From Rhodanobacteraceae bacterium (GTDB lineage Bacteria > Pseudomonadota > Gammaproteobacteria > Xanthomonadales > Rhodanobacteraceae): a stretch of 64,000 nucleotides of DNA. Within the stretch, counting starts at the first letter, position 1, and each line of letters opens with the position of its first letter. The stretch spans positions 2,853,001-2,917,000 of the forward strand of contig CP126120.1 of assembly GCA_030123585.1 (NCBI GenBank). Direction: 5' to 3'. Both the position numbers and the translations under genes were made by a program. The notes under the pieces are model-generated. The model had not been told where the DNA came from. It worked only from the letters and a program-made list of their open reading frames with translations, and did no database searches. Of the stretch, positions 19,880 to 30,587 are shown piece after piece.

Positions 19880-21934
19880 ATGAACCTTCGACTTGCCGCC
19901 TGCGCGCTTGCGCTGGCCGCCGCATCGGGAGCCGCGATGGCCGCACCACATCCGTTCAACGCGCACGACCTCGCGATGATGGATCGCATTTCCGATCCGC
20001 ACCTGTCGCCGAACGGCAATGAAGTGGCTTTCACGGTGCGCTCGACCGACTGGGATGCGAACAAGGGCGTCAACAGCGTGTGGCTGCAGGATCTTTCACA
20101 CAAGGGCGCAGAACCGCGGCGCGTCACCGACCTGAAATTGAACGCCAACGGCCCGGCGTTTTCGCCGGACGGCAAGACGCTTTATTTCCTCGCGACCGAA
20201 AAGGATTCGACGCAATTGTGGAAGGCCGAGGTTGCGGGCGGCGAGCCGGTGCAAGTGACGCACCTGCCGCTGGATGTCGACAACTTCAAGCTGTCGCCGG
20301 ACGGCAAGTCGCTGCTGTTCTCGGCGCAGATGTTCGAGGATTGCACGACGCTCGAATGCACGCGCGAGAAACTGGACGCGGAGAAAAAGGTCAAGGCCAC
20401 CGGGCGCCTGTACCACCGCCTGTTCGTGCGGCACTGGGACGAGTGGTCCGATCATCGCCGCGGGCAGTTGTTCGTGATGCCGCTGGATGGTTCGGCCAAA
20501 CCCGTGTTGATCACCAAGGGCATCGATGGCGACGTGCCGAGCAAACCCGACGGCAGCAACGCCGAATACGCGTGGTCGCCGGACGGCAAGACCGTGTACT
20601 TCGACGTACGCATCGCCGGCAAGACCGAGCCGTGGTCCACCAACTTCGACGTGTACTCGGTGCCTGCGGATGGTTCGGCCGCGCCGAAAAACCTGACCGC
20701 CGCGAACACGGCGTGGGATGCGTTCCCGCTGCCATCGCGCGACGGCAAGACGCTTTATTACCTCGCGATGAAGGTCCCGGGTTTCGAGGCCGACCGCTTC
20801 GGCATCATGGCGCTTGATCTTGCAACGGGCACGACGCGCGAGATCGATCCGCGTTGGGACCGATCCGCCTCGCCGCTGGTGTTGTCGGACGATGGCAAGA
20901 CGCTCTACACCACGGTCGCGGACGATGGCAACGTCGCGCTGTACGCGATCGACATCGCGAGCGGCAAGCCGACGAAGCTGCTCTCCGACGGCAGCGTGAT
21001 GGGCTTCGACGTGGCGGGCAACAAGATCATCGCCGCTCGCCAGGATTTCACCCATCCGACCGATCTCTACACGCTGACCACGCGCGGGAGCGACCTCGCA
21101 CAAGTCACGCATTTCAATGCGTCGCGACTTGCGGACATCGAGTTCTCCAAGGCGCACTGGTTCACCTTCAAGGGCTGGAACGGCGACACCGTGCACGGCT
21201 ACGTGATGCCGCCGGTCGGCGCCAAGCCGGGCAAGAAATACCCGGTGGCGTTCCTGGTCCACGGCGGGCCGCAAGGCGCGTGGCCCGACGAATTCCATTA
21301 CCGCTGGAATCCGCAGACTTATGCCGGCGCGGGTTACGCGGTGGTCGCGATCAACTTCCACGGCTCGGTCGGTTACGGACAGGCGTTCACCGATGCGATT
21401 TCGGGGCACTGGGGCGATCGCCCGCTGGAAGACCTGCAGAAGGGCTGGGCCGCGGCGCTCAAGCAGTTCCCGTACCTCGACGGCAACGATGCCTGCGCGC
21501 TGGGCGCGAGCTACGGCGGCTACATGATCTACTGGATGGCCGGCGTATGGAACCAGCCGTGGAAATGCTTCGTCGATCACGACGGCGTGTTCGACGCGCG
21601 CATGATGTATTACGCGACCGAGGAGTTGTGGTTCGAGGAACACGAGAACGGCGGCACGCAGTTCGAGCATCCGGAGAACTACGAGAAGTTCAATCCGCTC
21701 GACCACGTCAAGGACTGGCGCGTGCCGATGCTGGTGGTGCATTCCGATCGCGATTACCGCATTCCGGTGACGCAGGGTCTCGGCGCGTTCACCGCCTTGC
21801 AGCGGCGCGGGATTCCCAGCGAGTTCCTCAACTTCCCCGATGAAAACCATCTGGTGCTGAAGCCGCAGAACAGCGTGCAGTGGCACCAGACGGTGATCGA
21901 CTGGTTGAAGAAGTGGACAGGGCCGAAGAGTTGA
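19880..21934 (+). CDS. Exported S9-family dipeptidyl/acylaminoacyl peptidase
   Basis: Serine peptidase of 684 residues with a signal peptide ending in AAASGAAMAA. The propeller half carries TolB/WD-like repeats (FSPDGKTLYF, LSPDGKSLLF, WSPDGKTVYF). The hydrolase half has the Ser in GASYGGYM, the Asp in HSDRDYRIP and the His in DENHLVL, so the triad is intact. It resembles the acylaminoacyl-peptidase and dipeptidyl-peptidase group of Xanthomonadales. It stands alone between aceA and dxs (convergent). It is related in design to the gene at 13688 but only distantly in sequence. Confidence 0.9.
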   Translation: MNLRLAACALALAAASGAAMAAPHPFNAHDLAMMDRISDPHLSPNGNEVAFTVRSTDWDANKGVNSVWLQDLSHKGAEPRRVTDLKLNANGPAFSPDGKTLYFLATEKDSTQLWKAEVAGGEPVQVTHLPLDVDNFKLSPDGKSLLFSAQMFEDCTTLECTREKLDAEKKVKATGRLYHRLFVRHWDEWSDHRRGQLFVMPLDGSAKPVLITKGIDGDVPSKPDGSNAEYAWSPDGKTVYFDVRIAGKTEPWSTNFDVYSVPADGSAAPKNLTAANTAWDAFPLPSRDGKTLYYLAMKVPGFEADRFGIMALDLATGTTREIDPRWDRSASPLVLSDDGKTLYTTVADDGNVALYAIDIASGKPTKLLSDGSVMGFDVAGNKIIAARQDFTHPTDLYTLTTRGSDLAQVTHFNASRLADIEFSKAHWFTFKGWNGDTVHGYVMPPVGAKPGKKYPVAFLVHGGPQGAWPDEFHYRWNPQTYAGAGYAVVAINFHGSVGYGQAFTDAISGHWGDRPLEDLQKGWAAALKQFPYLDGNDACALGASYGGYMIYWMAGVWNQPWKCFVDHDGVFDARMMYYATEELWFEEHENGGTQFEHPENYEKFNPLDHVKDWRVPMLVVHSDRDYRIPVTQGLGAFTALQRRGIPSEFLNFPDENHLVLKPQNSVQWHQTVIDWLKKWTGPKS

Positions 21935-21978
21935 GAAGGACAACTCGCAAGTGGGGTTGACTCCTGATCGAGACCTGT

Positions 21979-22060
21979 AGGTTGGGCTGAGCGTAGCGAA
22001 GCCCAACAACGTGGACGGTGTTGGGCTTCCCCGGATCGAGTCCGGGGGTCAGCCCAACCT
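21979..22060. repeat. Short inverted-repeat element (MITE-like) overlapping the end of dxs
   Basis: The terminal arms AGGTTGGGCTGA (21979-21990) and TCAGCCCAACCT (22049-22060) are perfect inverted repeats. Inside, GAAGCCCAACA and TGTTGGGCTTC form a second pair. The element has no reading frame. Its right arm encodes the last three residues and the stop codon of dxs (Arg-Leu-Gly-stop). Confidence 0.7.
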
Positions 22061-23848
22061 GCGCAGTTGTGCAAGCTGCGGAAACCGCGCAAGGATCGCG
22101 CGCCGGATGCCGTCGGCGTCCAGTCCGGCTTCGGCGAGCATTTCGTCGCGCGTGGCGTGTTCGAGGAACGCATCGGGCAGGCCGAGTCGCAGCAACGGAA
22201 TCTCGATGCCGTGGGCCGCCAGCAGTTCGGCGACGGCCGAACCCGCGCCGCCGGCGATGGCGTTGTCTTCCAGCGTGACGAACGCCTCGTGCGTGCGCGC
22301 GAGTTCCAGCAGCAGCGCTTCGTCCAGCGGTTTCACGAAGCGCATGTTCACTACGCTGGCGTCGAGTTCCGCACCGACGGTTTCCGCGGGCGCGAGCGTG
22401 CAACCGAACGCAAGCAGCGCGATGCCGTGTCCGTGGCGCCGCACTTCCGCCTTGCCGACCGGCAGTTCGGTCAACGCGGGATCGATCGCGGCGCCCGGCC
22501 CGCCGCCGCGCGGATAGCGGATCGCGGCCGGGCCGTCGAAACGAAAACCCGTGGTCAACAATCGCCGGCATTCGTTTTCGTCGGCAGGTGCCATCACCAG
22601 CAGGTTCGGGATGCAATGGAGATATGAGAGATCGAAACTGCCCGCATGGGTCGGACCATCGGGACCGACCACGCCGGCACGGTCGATCGCGAAGGTGACG
22701 TCGAGATTCTGCAGCGCGACGTCGTGGATCAACTGGTCATACGCACGCTGCAGGAACGTCGAGTAGATCGCGACGACCGGTTTCAGGCCCTCGCAGGCCA
22801 ACCCGGCGGCCAGCGTGACGGCGTGTTGCTCGGCGATCGCGACGTCGAAATAGCGCTCCGGATACTCGCGCGAGAAACGCACCAGTCCGGAACCTTCGCG
22901 CATCGCTGGCGTGATCGCGACCAGCCGCGGATCGTCCGCCGCCATGTCGCACAGCCAGTCGCCGAATACTTCGCTGTAGCTCGGCGCTTTCGCGGAAGCC
23001 TGCGCGACACCGTGCGCGGGGTCGAACTTGCCGACCGCGTGGTATTCGATCTGCGCCTGTTCGGCGGGCGCGTAGCCCTTGCCCTTGGTGGTGACCACGT
23101 GCAGCAGTTGCGGACCACGGCGATCTTTCACCGCGCGCAGCGCGCGCAGCAACGCGGGCAGATCATGCCCATCGACCGGTCCGGAGTAGGCGAAGCCGAG
23201 TTCCTCGAACAGCGCTTCCGGGTGCGGCCCCGATTCGCCGGCCTCGCCTGCGCGCAGGCGTGCGAGCGTGCGATCGAGCCCACCCACGTTTTCGCTGATC
23301 GACATGCCGTTGTCGTTCAACACCACCAGCATGTCGGGCGCGACGCCGCCCGCGTGGTTCAAGGCTTCGTAGGCCATGCCGCCGGTGATCGCGCCGTCGC
23401 CGATCACCGCGACGACCTTGCGGTGGTCGCCCCGGCGCTGCAGCGCGATCGCCATGCCGAGCGCGGCGGAAATGGACGTCGATGCGTGGCCGACGCCGAA
23501 GGTGTCGTATTCGCTTTCGGCGCGGCGCAGGAACGGCGCGAGGCCATCCTTCTTCTTGATCGTGGTGATCGCGTCGCGGCGGCCGGTGAGGATCTTGTGC
23601 GGATAGCCCTGGTGGCCCACGTCCCACACGAGGCGGTCGCGCGGCGTGTCGTAAAGATAATGCAGCGCGATGGTCAATTCGACCACGCCGAGTCCGGCGC
23701 CGAAATGGCCGCCCACGCTCGCGACCGATTCGATCAGGTAGGCGCGCAGTTCGCCGGCGACTTGCGCGAGTTCCGTTTCCGGAACGCGCTTGAGGTCGGC
23801 CGGCGAGTCGATGCGCGCGAGCAGCGGATAGCGGGTGGCGTCGATCAT
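22049..23848 (-). CDS. dxs: 1-deoxy-D-xylulose-5-phosphate synthase
   Basis: First enzyme of the non-mevalonate isoprenoid pathway: joins pyruvate and glyceraldehyde-3-phosphate using thiamine diphosphate. The product has 599 residues, slightly shorter than the usual 620-640. The cofactor motif [15 protein letters not shown], then [12 protein letters not shown], and the pyrimidine-domain block [19 protein letters not shown] are present. The ATG at 23848 starts [13 protein letters not shown], the usual beginning. The last residues (RRLG) and the stop come from a repeat element, so the natural C-terminus has been replaced or trimmed by a few residues. The ClC gene lies 40 bp upstream on the same strand. 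Confidence 0.96.
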   Translation of the reverse strand: MIDATRYPLLARIDSPADLKRVPETELAQVAGELRAYLIESVASVGGHFGAGLGVVELTIALHYLYDTPRDRLVWDVGHQGYPHKILTGRRDAITTIKKKDGLAPFLRRAESEYDTFGVGHASTSISAALGMAIALQRRGDHRKVVAVIGDGAITGGMAYEALNHAGGVAPDMLVVLNDNGMSISENVGGLDRTLARLRAGEAGESGPHPEALFEELGFAYSGPVDGHDLPALLRALRAVKDRRGPQLLHVVTTKGKGYAPAEQAQIEYHAVGKFDPAHGVAQASAKAPSYSEVFGDWLCDMAADDPRLVAITPAMREGSGLVRFSREYPERYFDVAIAEQHAVTLAAGLACEGLKPVVAIYSTFLQRAYDQLIHDVALQNLDVTFAIDRAGVVGPDGPTHAGSFDLSYLHCIPNLLVMAPADENECRRLLTTGFRFDGPAAIRYPRGGGPGAAIDPALTELPVGKAEVRRHGHGIALLAFGCTLAPAETVGAELDASVVNMRFVKPLDEALLLELARTHEAFVTLEDNAIAGGAGSAVAELLAAHGIEIPLLRLGLPDAFLEHATRDEMLAEAGLDADGIRRAILARFPQLAQLRRLG

Positions 23849-23888
23849 CCGCGTATTGTCGCGCAGCGGGTCACGCCGCGCTTGCCCG

Positions 23889-25946
23889 TCACGATGCCCT
23901 GGCTTTGTCGGCCGTGCGCGCACGGCCGCCGAAGCGCCGCAGGGTCTGGCGGATGCGGATCTGGCGGCTGATGTCGCGCATCTCGTGGATGCGCTTGGCG
24001 TTCGCCGCGAGCACGTCGCTGCGGGTCAGCACGCCGACCATGTGCGTGGGATTGTGGCGCTCCACGACGATCAGGCGGCCGACGTTTTCCGCGACCATCA
24101 GGTCGGCGGCGTCGCGCAGGGAGTGATCCTCGAACACCACGATCGGTCCGCGCTTCAGCATGTCGCCGATGCGCGTGAGGCCGGGCTTGTCGGGATCGAG
24201 CAGGTCGCGGCGCGTGATCACGCCGCGGATGCGGCCGGCGTCGTCCAGCACCGGATAACCCTGGTGCTGCGCGCGTTCGCGACCGGAGAGCATCCAGCGC
24301 CGCACTTCACCCAGCTCGTCGGAGGTCTTCAGCGAGCGCACGTCGCGGGTGCACGCAGAGCCGACCAGCACCTGTTCCAGCGGATCGGCGGCGTATTCGC
24401 TCGGCACCTTCACGCCACGGCGCTCGATTTTTTCGGTCATGATGGTGCTGCGCATCGTCAATGCCGAAACCAGGTACGCGGCCGTGCAGCCGCCGAGCAG
24501 CGGCAGCAGCGCGGCGGGCTGGCGGGTGGTTTCGTAGCAGAAGATGATGGCCGTCAGCAGCGCGCGCGAGGAGCCGGCGAAGATCGCACCCATGCCGACC
24601 AGCGCGGCGATGCGCGGATCGACGTGGAACCACGGCCACACGTAGTCGGCGCCGAGGCCGATCAGCGCGCCCATCGAACCGCCGATCATGAACAGCGGCG
24701 CCAGCGTACCGCCCGAGGTGCCGCTGCCCAGCGAGATCACCCACGAAATGAATTTCAGCAATCCGAAACCGGCGACGATCAGCAGCGCGACGTGGATCGT
24801 GCCGTTGTCATTCACTTGCCCGATGACGCCGAAGTTGCGGAAGTTGGCGAAGTTGCCGGACACCAGCGCGTCGATGTTGTCGTAACCGACGCCGAGGGTG
24901 TGCGGCGAAATCCAGCCCACCACGCCGGCGATCACCGCGCCCAGCGCCGGCCACCACATCCAGTGGATCGGCAGTTTCGCGAACAGGTCTTCCACGCCGT
25001 ACACGGCGCGGGTCACCCACACGCTGGCGTAGCCGACGATCAGGCCCAGCACCATGTAGGTGCCGAGCGCCCAGCCGCCGGGCTCGCTCACGTCGGGCAT
25101 CGCGAACACCGCGTGAGCGCCGTAGGTCATGTAGCGCACGCCCACCGCGATACCGGCGGCCAGCGCCACCGGGATCAGCGAGCGCGGGCGCAGTTCGAAC
25201 AGCAGCAATTCGATCGCCATCACCACCGACGCGATCGGCGCGCCGAATACCGCCGCCATGCCGGCCGCGGCGCCCGCCGCGAGCAGCACCTTGCGTTCCT
25301 GCGCGGTCACGCTCAGCAATTGCCCGATCAGCGAGCCCATCGCGCCGCCGGTCGAGATGATCGGGCCCTCGGCGCCGAACGGACCGCCGGTGCCGATCGC
25401 GAACGCGGAGGACAGCGGCTTCAGCCAGGTCACGCGCGCGGGGATGTTGGATTCGTGTTCCAGGATGCGTTCCATCGCCTCGGGAATGCCGTGGCCCTGG
25501 ATCGCGCGCGAACCCCAGCGCGCCATGATCCCGGCGGCCAGGCCACCGATCACCGGCATCAGGATCACCAGCGCGCCGAGATGGTTGCCGGCGGGCGACA
25601 GCACGAACGAACCGTGCTGTGCGTTCGGCCCGATCACGTCGGAAATGCGCCCGTAGAAGACCAGGTCCGTGATCAGGTTGATCATCAGCATCAGCAGTTG
25701 CGCGACGCCGGCCGCCGCGGCACCGAGCACGATCGCCAGCGCCGAGATCAAAAGGATGCGGCGATCGACCAACGTCGACTTCAGCGGCATCTTCGCCTGA
25801 TCGAGCGATGCGCCCAGCGCCGGCGCGACCGGCATGCCCTCGGTGCTGCCGGCGGTGCGCACGCTGTCGCGGTCGCCGGGCTGGGCATTTTCGGCGCGCA
25901 CCGGATCGCGATCCGGCGTTGCGGAGGTCGGGTCTCGTGGGGTCAT
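23889..25946 (-). CDS. ClC-type chloride channel or transporter with CBS domains
   Basis: Integral membrane protein of 685 residues. About ten or more hydrophobic helices follow a charged N-terminal stretch of 50 residues. ClC filter motifs are recognisable though altered: GHGIPEAM for [20 protein letters not shown] for the GREGP segment (gating Glu kept), and [13 protein letters not shown]. Two CBS domains fill about residues 475-655 ([19 protein letters not shown] and [20 protein letters not shown]), which usually bind adenine nucleotides. The ATG at 25946 was preferred to a TTG 9 nt upstream. The gene precedes dxs by 40 bp. Whether it is a channel or an H+/Cl- exchanger cannot be decided here. 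Confidence 0.92.
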   Translation of the reverse strand: MTPRDPTSATPDRDPVRAENAQPGDRDSVRTAGSTEGMPVAPALGASLDQAKMPLKSTLVDRRILLISALAIVLGAAAAGVAQLLMLMINLITDLVFYGRISDVIGPNAQHGSFVLSPAGNHLGALVILMPVIGGLAAGIMARWGSRAIQGHGIPEAMERILEHESNIPARVTWLKPLSSAFAIGTGGPFGAEGPIISTGGAMGSLIGQLLSVTAQERKVLLAAGAAAGMAAVFGAPIASVVMAIELLLFELRPRSLIPVALAAGIAVGVRYMTYGAHAVFAMPDVSEPGGWALGTYMVLGLIVGYASVWVTRAVYGVEDLFAKLPIHWMWWPALGAVIAGVVGWISPHTLGVGYDNIDALVSGNFANFRNFGVIGQVNDNGTIHVALLIVAGFGLLKFISWVISLGSGTSGGTLAPLFMIGGSMGALIGLGADYVWPWFHVDPRIAALVGMGAIFAGSSRALLTAIIFCYETTRQPAALLPLLGGCTAAYLVSALTMRSTIMTEKIERRGVKVPSEYAADPLEQVLVGSACTRDVRSLKTSDELGEVRRWMLSGRERAQHQGYPVLDDAGRIRGVITRRDLLDPDKPGLTRIGDMLKRGPIVVFEDHSLRDAADLMVAENVGRLIVVERHNPTHMVGVLTRSDVLAANAKRIHEMRDISRQIRIRQTLRRFGGRARTADKARAS

Positions 25947-26074
25947 GGGTGGCAACGGAGCAAGGGCTGCTGCGGCGCAGAATAGCGCGTGCGCGGATCA
26001 GGGCCAAGCCTGCGCGGCTCGCGTTCGGCTTGCAGCCAGTCTCGGGTGCCGCAAACCCGGCTGCGGCGCGGCCA

Positions 26075-26695
26075 TCATGCCGCCGGCCGGCGATCCCTCG
26101 GCAGGTGATGGACCAGGAATTCCATCTGGTCGGCGAGGATGTTGCGGTTCGACAGGATCAGGTGCTCGACCCAGCTCGGCTTGTACGGAATCGCCAGCAG
26201 CGGCATGCCGGCCTGCTGCGGCGTGCGTCCGCCCTTCCGGAGGTTGCACGCGAGGCACGCCGACACCACGTTCTCCCACACGTCGCGTCCGCCGCGCGAA
26301 AGCGGCAGCACGTGGTCGCGGGTGAGTTCGCCGCGGCTGCAGTGCTGCCCGCAATACAGGCACAGGTAGCGGTCGCGCGCGAACAGCGCGGCGTTGCTGA
26401 GCGCGGGCGAGGGATCGACCGCGCCGCTGTGGCAGTGGCCGCGGCTGGCGACGATCGGGTGCAGCAGCAGGATGCTCTGATCCCCGGAATCGCGCCGATA
26501 GCCGCCGTGCAAGGTGAGGCACGGATCGCCCAGCGTCCACGCCACCGCGTCACGCACGTACAGGCACGCCGCGTCCTGCCAGCTGATCCAGTCGAGGATG
26601 CGGCCTGCGGCGTCCAGCGACAACACGCGCGTCGAGTGCAGATCGGCGCGCGTGCAGGCGGGATGTTCGGTGACGCTGGCTGTGTGCGACTCCAT
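26075..26695 (-). CDS. HNH endonuclease
   Basis: Nuclease of 206 residues. A zinc-ribbon-like pair CLYCG and CLACN brackets the HNH core (LTRDHVLPLSRGG, then WENVVSACLACNLRKGGRTP). The conserved His, Asn and Cys residues are present. The N-terminal half (CLYVRDAVAWTLGD and nearby) is that of standalone HNH proteins common in Proteobacteria chromosomes, whose role is not well known; some are restriction-like. The ATG at 26695 was chosen because the 49 residues upstream are Arg-rich and implausible. It diverges from the TIR gene cluster, whose first start is 145 bp away. Confidence 0.85.
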   Translation of the reverse strand: MESHTASVTEHPACTRADLHSTRVLSLDAAGRILDWISWQDAACLYVRDAVAWTLGDPCLTLHGGYRRDSGDQSILLLHPIVASRGHCHSGAVDPSPALSNAALFARDRYLCLYCGQHCSRGELTRDHVLPLSRGGRDVWENVVSACLACNLRKGGRTPQQAGMPLLAIPYKPSWVEHLILSNRNILADQMEFLVHHLPRDRRPAA

Positions 26696-26840
26696 GACCG
26701 GCGAAGCATAGAACAAATCATCGAAAGGGCGGTAGCGACGCCTCCTCGCCGGATGGCGGCTCACCCGCCTCCCCGCCTTCGCGTTATGCTTGGAGGACGG
26801 AAGTTCGCGGCGCCCGTCCCGAGATTGGGGGTTGACCGGC

Positions 26841-28634
26841 ATGGCTGACGTTTTCGTTTCCTACGCCCGCGCCGACAAGGCACGCGTCGCGCCGCTGGTC
26901 GCCGCGATCGAAGCGAAAGGCTGGACGGTGTGGTGGGATCCGGAAATCACGCCGGGCCAGGAGTTCGACGACCAGATCGACGCCGAGATCGATGCCGCGA
27001 AAGCGGTGCTGGTGATCTGGACGCCCACTTCGGTCGCGTCGCGCTGGGTGCGCGGCGAAGCGCGCGAAGCCGCCGAGCGCGGCATTCTCGTTCCCGTGCG
27101 CTTCGAGCAGGCGCGCCTGCCGATGGACGTGCGCGCGATCCACACCACCGACCTCGACGGATGGCGCGAGGATCCGTCGCATCCCGCCGTGCAGGAATGC
27201 CTGCGCGCGCTGGAGGCGATGATCGCGCGCGCGCAGGCCGCGCAATCCACGAAGGCGGGCAGCGCCTCGGCGTCGCCCGCGGCCGGCGAATCCAAACGCT
27301 TCTCGGTTTGCGTGCTGCCGTTCGTCAACATGAGCGGCGATTCCGAGCAGGAATATTTCAGCGACGGCATCACCGAGGACATCATCACCGACCTGAGCAA
27401 GGTGTCGGCGCTGGCGGTCGCGTCCAGCAACAGCGCCTTCATGTACAAGGGCAAGCACGTCGACATCCAGAAGGTGGTGCGCGACCTCAAGGTCACGCAC
27501 GTGCTGGAAGGCAGCGTGCGCAAGGCCGGTGGCCGCATCCGCATCAACGCGCAGTTGATCGACGGCGCCACCAACAACCATGTCTGGGCCGAACGCTACG
27601 ACCGCGACGCCAGCGACATCTTCGCGATCCAGGACGAAATCTCGCAGGCGATCGTCAGGGCCTTGCGGCTGCGGCTGCTGCCCGAGGAAAAGAAGGCCAT
27701 CGAACGGCGCGGCACCAATAGCGTGGAGGCGCACGACCTCTATCTGATGGCGCGGCAGCTTTACATCACCAATCAGGAAGACGAGCACGCCTCCAAGGCC
27801 ATTGTGCGTACGTGTACGAAGGCCACCGACATCGATCCCGGATATGCGCAAGCGTGGGCGCTGATGGCGAAGGGCTATCAGTCCTTGCGTGACCTCGGCC
27901 TGGAATCGGATGACGGCATGGCCGCCGCGGAGAAGGCACTGGAGTTGGACCCGAACCTCGCCGAGGCACATGCCGTCAAGGGTTACATCCTGTGGATGCG
28001 CGGCGACATGCAGGCCGCGGTGGCCGAGGCCGAAATCGCGCTCGAACTCGATCCGGAATCCTACGAAGCCAATCGCACTGCGGGAAGGCTCAATTACGTG
28101 CAACACAAGTTCCAGGACGCCGCGCGCTTGTATGAAAAGGCCGTGGGCTTGATGGATTCGGACGTCAATTCGGCAATGATGCTCGTCAGCACGTATCGGG
28201 CGATCGGTGATGCGCCGGGCATGCGGCGTGCGGCGGAGGTGGCGCTGAAACGCGCGGACGCCTTGCTGGCCCGCGACCAGAGCAATTCGGGCGTGATTGC
28301 CTACAGCGCCAATGCGCTGGGCGCGCTGGGCGAGGGCGAGCGGGCCAAGGCACGCATGAGCCGCGCCATGCTGATCGATCCCGACAACTGGAGCATGCGC
28401 TACAACTTCGCCTGCACCTTGAGCGTGTACTTGAAAGACAAGGAGGCGGCGCTGGAAATGCTGAAGTCGGTCCTGGAAACCATCACCGTCTCCCTGCTCG
28501 AGTACGCCAAAGCCGATCCCGACTTCGAATCGCTGCATGACGACCCGCGCTGGCAGTCCATGATCACCGCCGCCGAAGCGCGCCTCGCGGCGGCGAAAGC
28601 GTCCGCGGCGCCGGTGCCGGTCGCGGGGAGCTGA
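26841..28634 (+). CDS. TIR - TolB-like - TPR protein, copy 1
   Basis: A 597-residue protein with three modules. Residues 1-125 are a TIR domain (VFVSYARADKARVAPLVAA) with the Glu of TIR NADases in SRWVRGEAREA (Glu73). Residues 151-290 are a FlgO/TolB-like domain (VCVLPFVNMSGDSEQEYFSDG, then HVLEGSVRKAGGRIRI) as found in CadC-type and adenylate-cyclase proteins. The rest are TPR repeats. No membrane helix is evident. TIR plus TPR is a common build for bacterial immune NAD-consuming sensors, but TIR-TolB-TPR proteins also occur as signalling proteins, so function is open. The ATG at 26841 is preceded by GGGGGTTG. The paralogue starts 5 nt after its stop. Confidence 0.88.
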   Translation: MADVFVSYARADKARVAPLVAAIEAKGWTVWWDPEITPGQEFDDQIDAEIDAAKAVLVIWTPTSVASRWVRGEAREAAERGILVPVRFEQARLPMDVRAIHTTDLDGWREDPSHPAVQECLRALEAMIARAQAAQSTKAGSASASPAAGESKRFSVCVLPFVNMSGDSEQEYFSDGITEDIITDLSKVSALAVASSNSAFMYKGKHVDIQKVVRDLKVTHVLEGSVRKAGGRIRINAQLIDGATNNHVWAERYDRDASDIFAIQDEISQAIVRALRLRLLPEEKKAIERRGTNSVEAHDLYLMARQLYITNQEDEHASKAIVRTCTKATDIDPGYAQAWALMAKGYQSLRDLGLESDDGMAAAEKALELDPNLAEAHAVKGYILWMRGDMQAAVAEAEIALELDPESYEANRTAGRLNYVQHKFQDAARLYEKAVGLMDSDVNSAMMLVSTYRAIGDAPGMRRAAEVALKRADALLARDQSNSGVIAYSANALGALGEGERAKARMSRAMLIDPDNWSMRYNFACTLSVYLKDKEAALEMLKSVLETITVSLLEYAKADPDFESLHDDPRWQSMITAAEARLAAAKASAAPVPVAGS

Positions 28635-28639
28635 CGGTC

Positions 28640-30436
28640 GTGGCCGACGTCTTCGTTTCCTACGCCCGCGCCGACAAGGCGCGCGTCGCGCCGCTGGTGG
28701 CCGCGCTCGAGGCCAGGGGCTGGTCGGTGTGGTGGGATCCGGAGATCAGCCCGGGAAAGGAATTCGACGACGAGATCGACGTCGAGTTGCAGGCCGCCAA
28801 GTCGGTGCTGGTGGTGTGGACGCCGACCTCGGTGGCGTCGCGCTGGGTGCGCGGCGAAGCCCGCGATGCGGCCGAGCGCGGGATTCTGGTGCCGGTGCGC
28901 TTCGACCAGGCGCGCCTGCCGATCGACGTGCGCGCGATCCACACCACCGATCTCGACGATTGGGGCGAAGACGCATCCAGTCCCGCGGCGCAGGAGTGCC
29001 TGCACGCGCTGGCGGCGATGATCGCGCGCGCCACGGCCGCGCAGGCGGCGAGTGCCGGTGGTGCGTCGTCCACGCCGGCCACGCAAAAGGAATCCGCGCG
29101 CTTCTCGATCTGCGTGCTGCCCTTCATCAACATGAGCGGCGATCCCGAACAGGAATACTTCAGCGACGGCATCACCGAGGACATCATCACCGACCTCAGC
29201 AAGATCTCGGCGCTTTCGATCATCTCGCGCAATGGCTCGTTCCTGTACAAGGGCAAGCAGGTCGACATTCCCAAGGTCGCGCGCGAACTGAAGGTCACGC
29301 ACGTGCTGGAAGGCAGCGTGCGCAAGGCCGGCGGGCGGGTGCGGATCACCGCGCAGTTGATCGACGGCGCCAGCAACCGGCACGTGTGGGCCGAGCGCTA
29401 CGACCGCGACGCCAGCGACATCTTCGAGTTGCAGGACGAGATTTCCCATGCGATCGTCAAGGCGCTGAAGCTGCGCCTGCTGCCCGAGGAGAAGAAGGCC
29501 ATCGAGCGGCGCGGTACCGACAGCGCCGAGGCGCACGATCTGTATTTGATGGCGCGGCAGCTATACGTGACCAATCAGCTCGGACAAAATCCGTCGAAGG
29601 CGATCGTGCGTGCCTGCACACGCGCGACCGAGATTGATCCCGGTTATGCGCAGGCCTGGGCGTTGATGGCCGTGGGTTATCGCAATTTGCGCGAGTTGGG
29701 CGTCGAGTCGGATGACGGCATGGCGGCTGCCGAGAAGGCGCTGGCGCTCAATCCCGATCTGGTGGAAGCGCATGCAGTCAAGGCGCACATTTTGCAAATG
29801 CGGGGCGCGATGGATGACGCCTTGGCTGAATTGGATATCGCGCTGCAACTGGACCCCGAATCGTACGAGGCCAATCGCACGGCCGGGCGCCTGAACTATC
29901 AGTTGCACAGGTACGACAAGGCCGTCGAGTTCTTCGAGAAAAGCATTCGTTTGATGGATTCCGACATCAATTCCGGGATGCTGCTGCTGAGCGCTTACAA
30001 TGCGCTCGGCGACAAGGTTGGCATGCAGCGTGCCGCCGAAGAAACTTCGAAGAGAGCCGATGCCGTGTTGGCGCTCGATCGGAACAACGCGAGCATTATG
30101 GCCTACAGCGCCACCGCGCTGAGCGCATTAGGCGATGCCGAGCGTGCCAAGGCACGCATGAACCGCGCATTGTTGATCGATGCCGACAATCTCGACATGC
30201 GTTACAACTTCGCGTGCGCGTTGACCACGTATTTGCACGACAAGGGCGCGGCGCTGGACATGCTGGAACCGATGTTCGCCGGCATCACCTCATACTTGTT
30301 GCGCTATCTAAAGGCCGACCCGGACCTCGAATCGCTGCACGACGATCCACGCTATCAGGCGATGGTTGCCGCCACTGAAGCGCGACTCGCTGCGGTGAAG
30401 CAGTCAACGGCGTCCGAAGCCGGGCAACCCGCGTAG
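28640..30436 (+). CDS. TIR - TolB-like - TPR protein, copy 2
   Basis: Paralogue of the preceding gene, 598 residues, with the same three modules in the same order. The first 28 residues differ at only two positions, the TolB-like part is nearly the same, and the TPR part drifts more. The TIR Glu (SRWVRGEARDAA) is kept. The start is GTG, 5 nt after the upstream stop, so translation is coupled. The near-identical layout shows a tandem duplication; divergence in the TPRs may alter what each one senses. The two could form a hetero-oligomer. After the stop, a GTCATTCCGG palindrome separates it from the convergent SLOG-type gene. Confidence 0.88.
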   Translation: MADVFVSYARADKARVAPLVAALEARGWSVWWDPEISPGKEFDDEIDVELQAAKSVLVVWTPTSVASRWVRGEARDAAERGILVPVRFDQARLPIDVRAIHTTDLDDWGEDASSPAAQECLHALAAMIARATAAQAASAGGASSTPATQKESARFSICVLPFINMSGDPEQEYFSDGITEDIITDLSKISALSIISRNGSFLYKGKQVDIPKVARELKVTHVLEGSVRKAGGRVRITAQLIDGASNRHVWAERYDRDASDIFELQDEISHAIVKALKLRLLPEEKKAIERRGTDSAEAHDLYLMARQLYVTNQLGQNPSKAIVRACTRATEIDPGYAQAWALMAVGYRNLRELGVESDDGMAAAEKALALNPDLVEAHAVKAHILQMRGAMDDALAELDIALQLDPESYEANRTAGRLNYQLHRYDKAVEFFEKSIRLMDSDINSGMLLLSAYNALGDKVGMQRAAEETSKRADAVLALDRNNASIMAYSATALSALGDAERAKARMNRALLIDADNLDMRYNFACALTTYLHDKGAALDMLEPMFAGITSYLLRYLKADPDLESLHDDPRYQAMVAATEARLAAVKQSTASEAGQPA

Positions 30437-30467
30437 GACGCGCGATCGCGCACGCCCATCCATTTTC

Positions 30468-30573
30468 GTCATTCCGGGGCCGGCGCGGCTTCATCGCGGC
30501 GGAACCCGGAATCGGTTTGGGAGGTAGCGAAAACCGATTCCGGGTTCGGCCCTTCGGGCCGCCCCGGAATGAC
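30468..30573. repeat. GTCATTCCGG palindromic repeat, full copy
   Basis: The ends GTCATTCCGGGGC and GCCCCGGAATGAC are inverted repeats. Inside, GAACCCGGAATCGGTTT pairs with AAACCGATTCCGGGTTC. It lies between convergent genes and may end transcription from both sides. Other copies are at 32401-32547, 35424-35441 and 40444-40492. Confidence 0.75.
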
Positions 30574-30587
30574 AAAAAATACAACGG

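Noticed and set aside
26841..30436. Adenylate cyclase activity for the TIR-TolB-TPR proteins
   Set aside because: They resemble proteins often named adenylate cyclase because of the TolB-like and TPR parts, but no cyclase catalytic domain is present.
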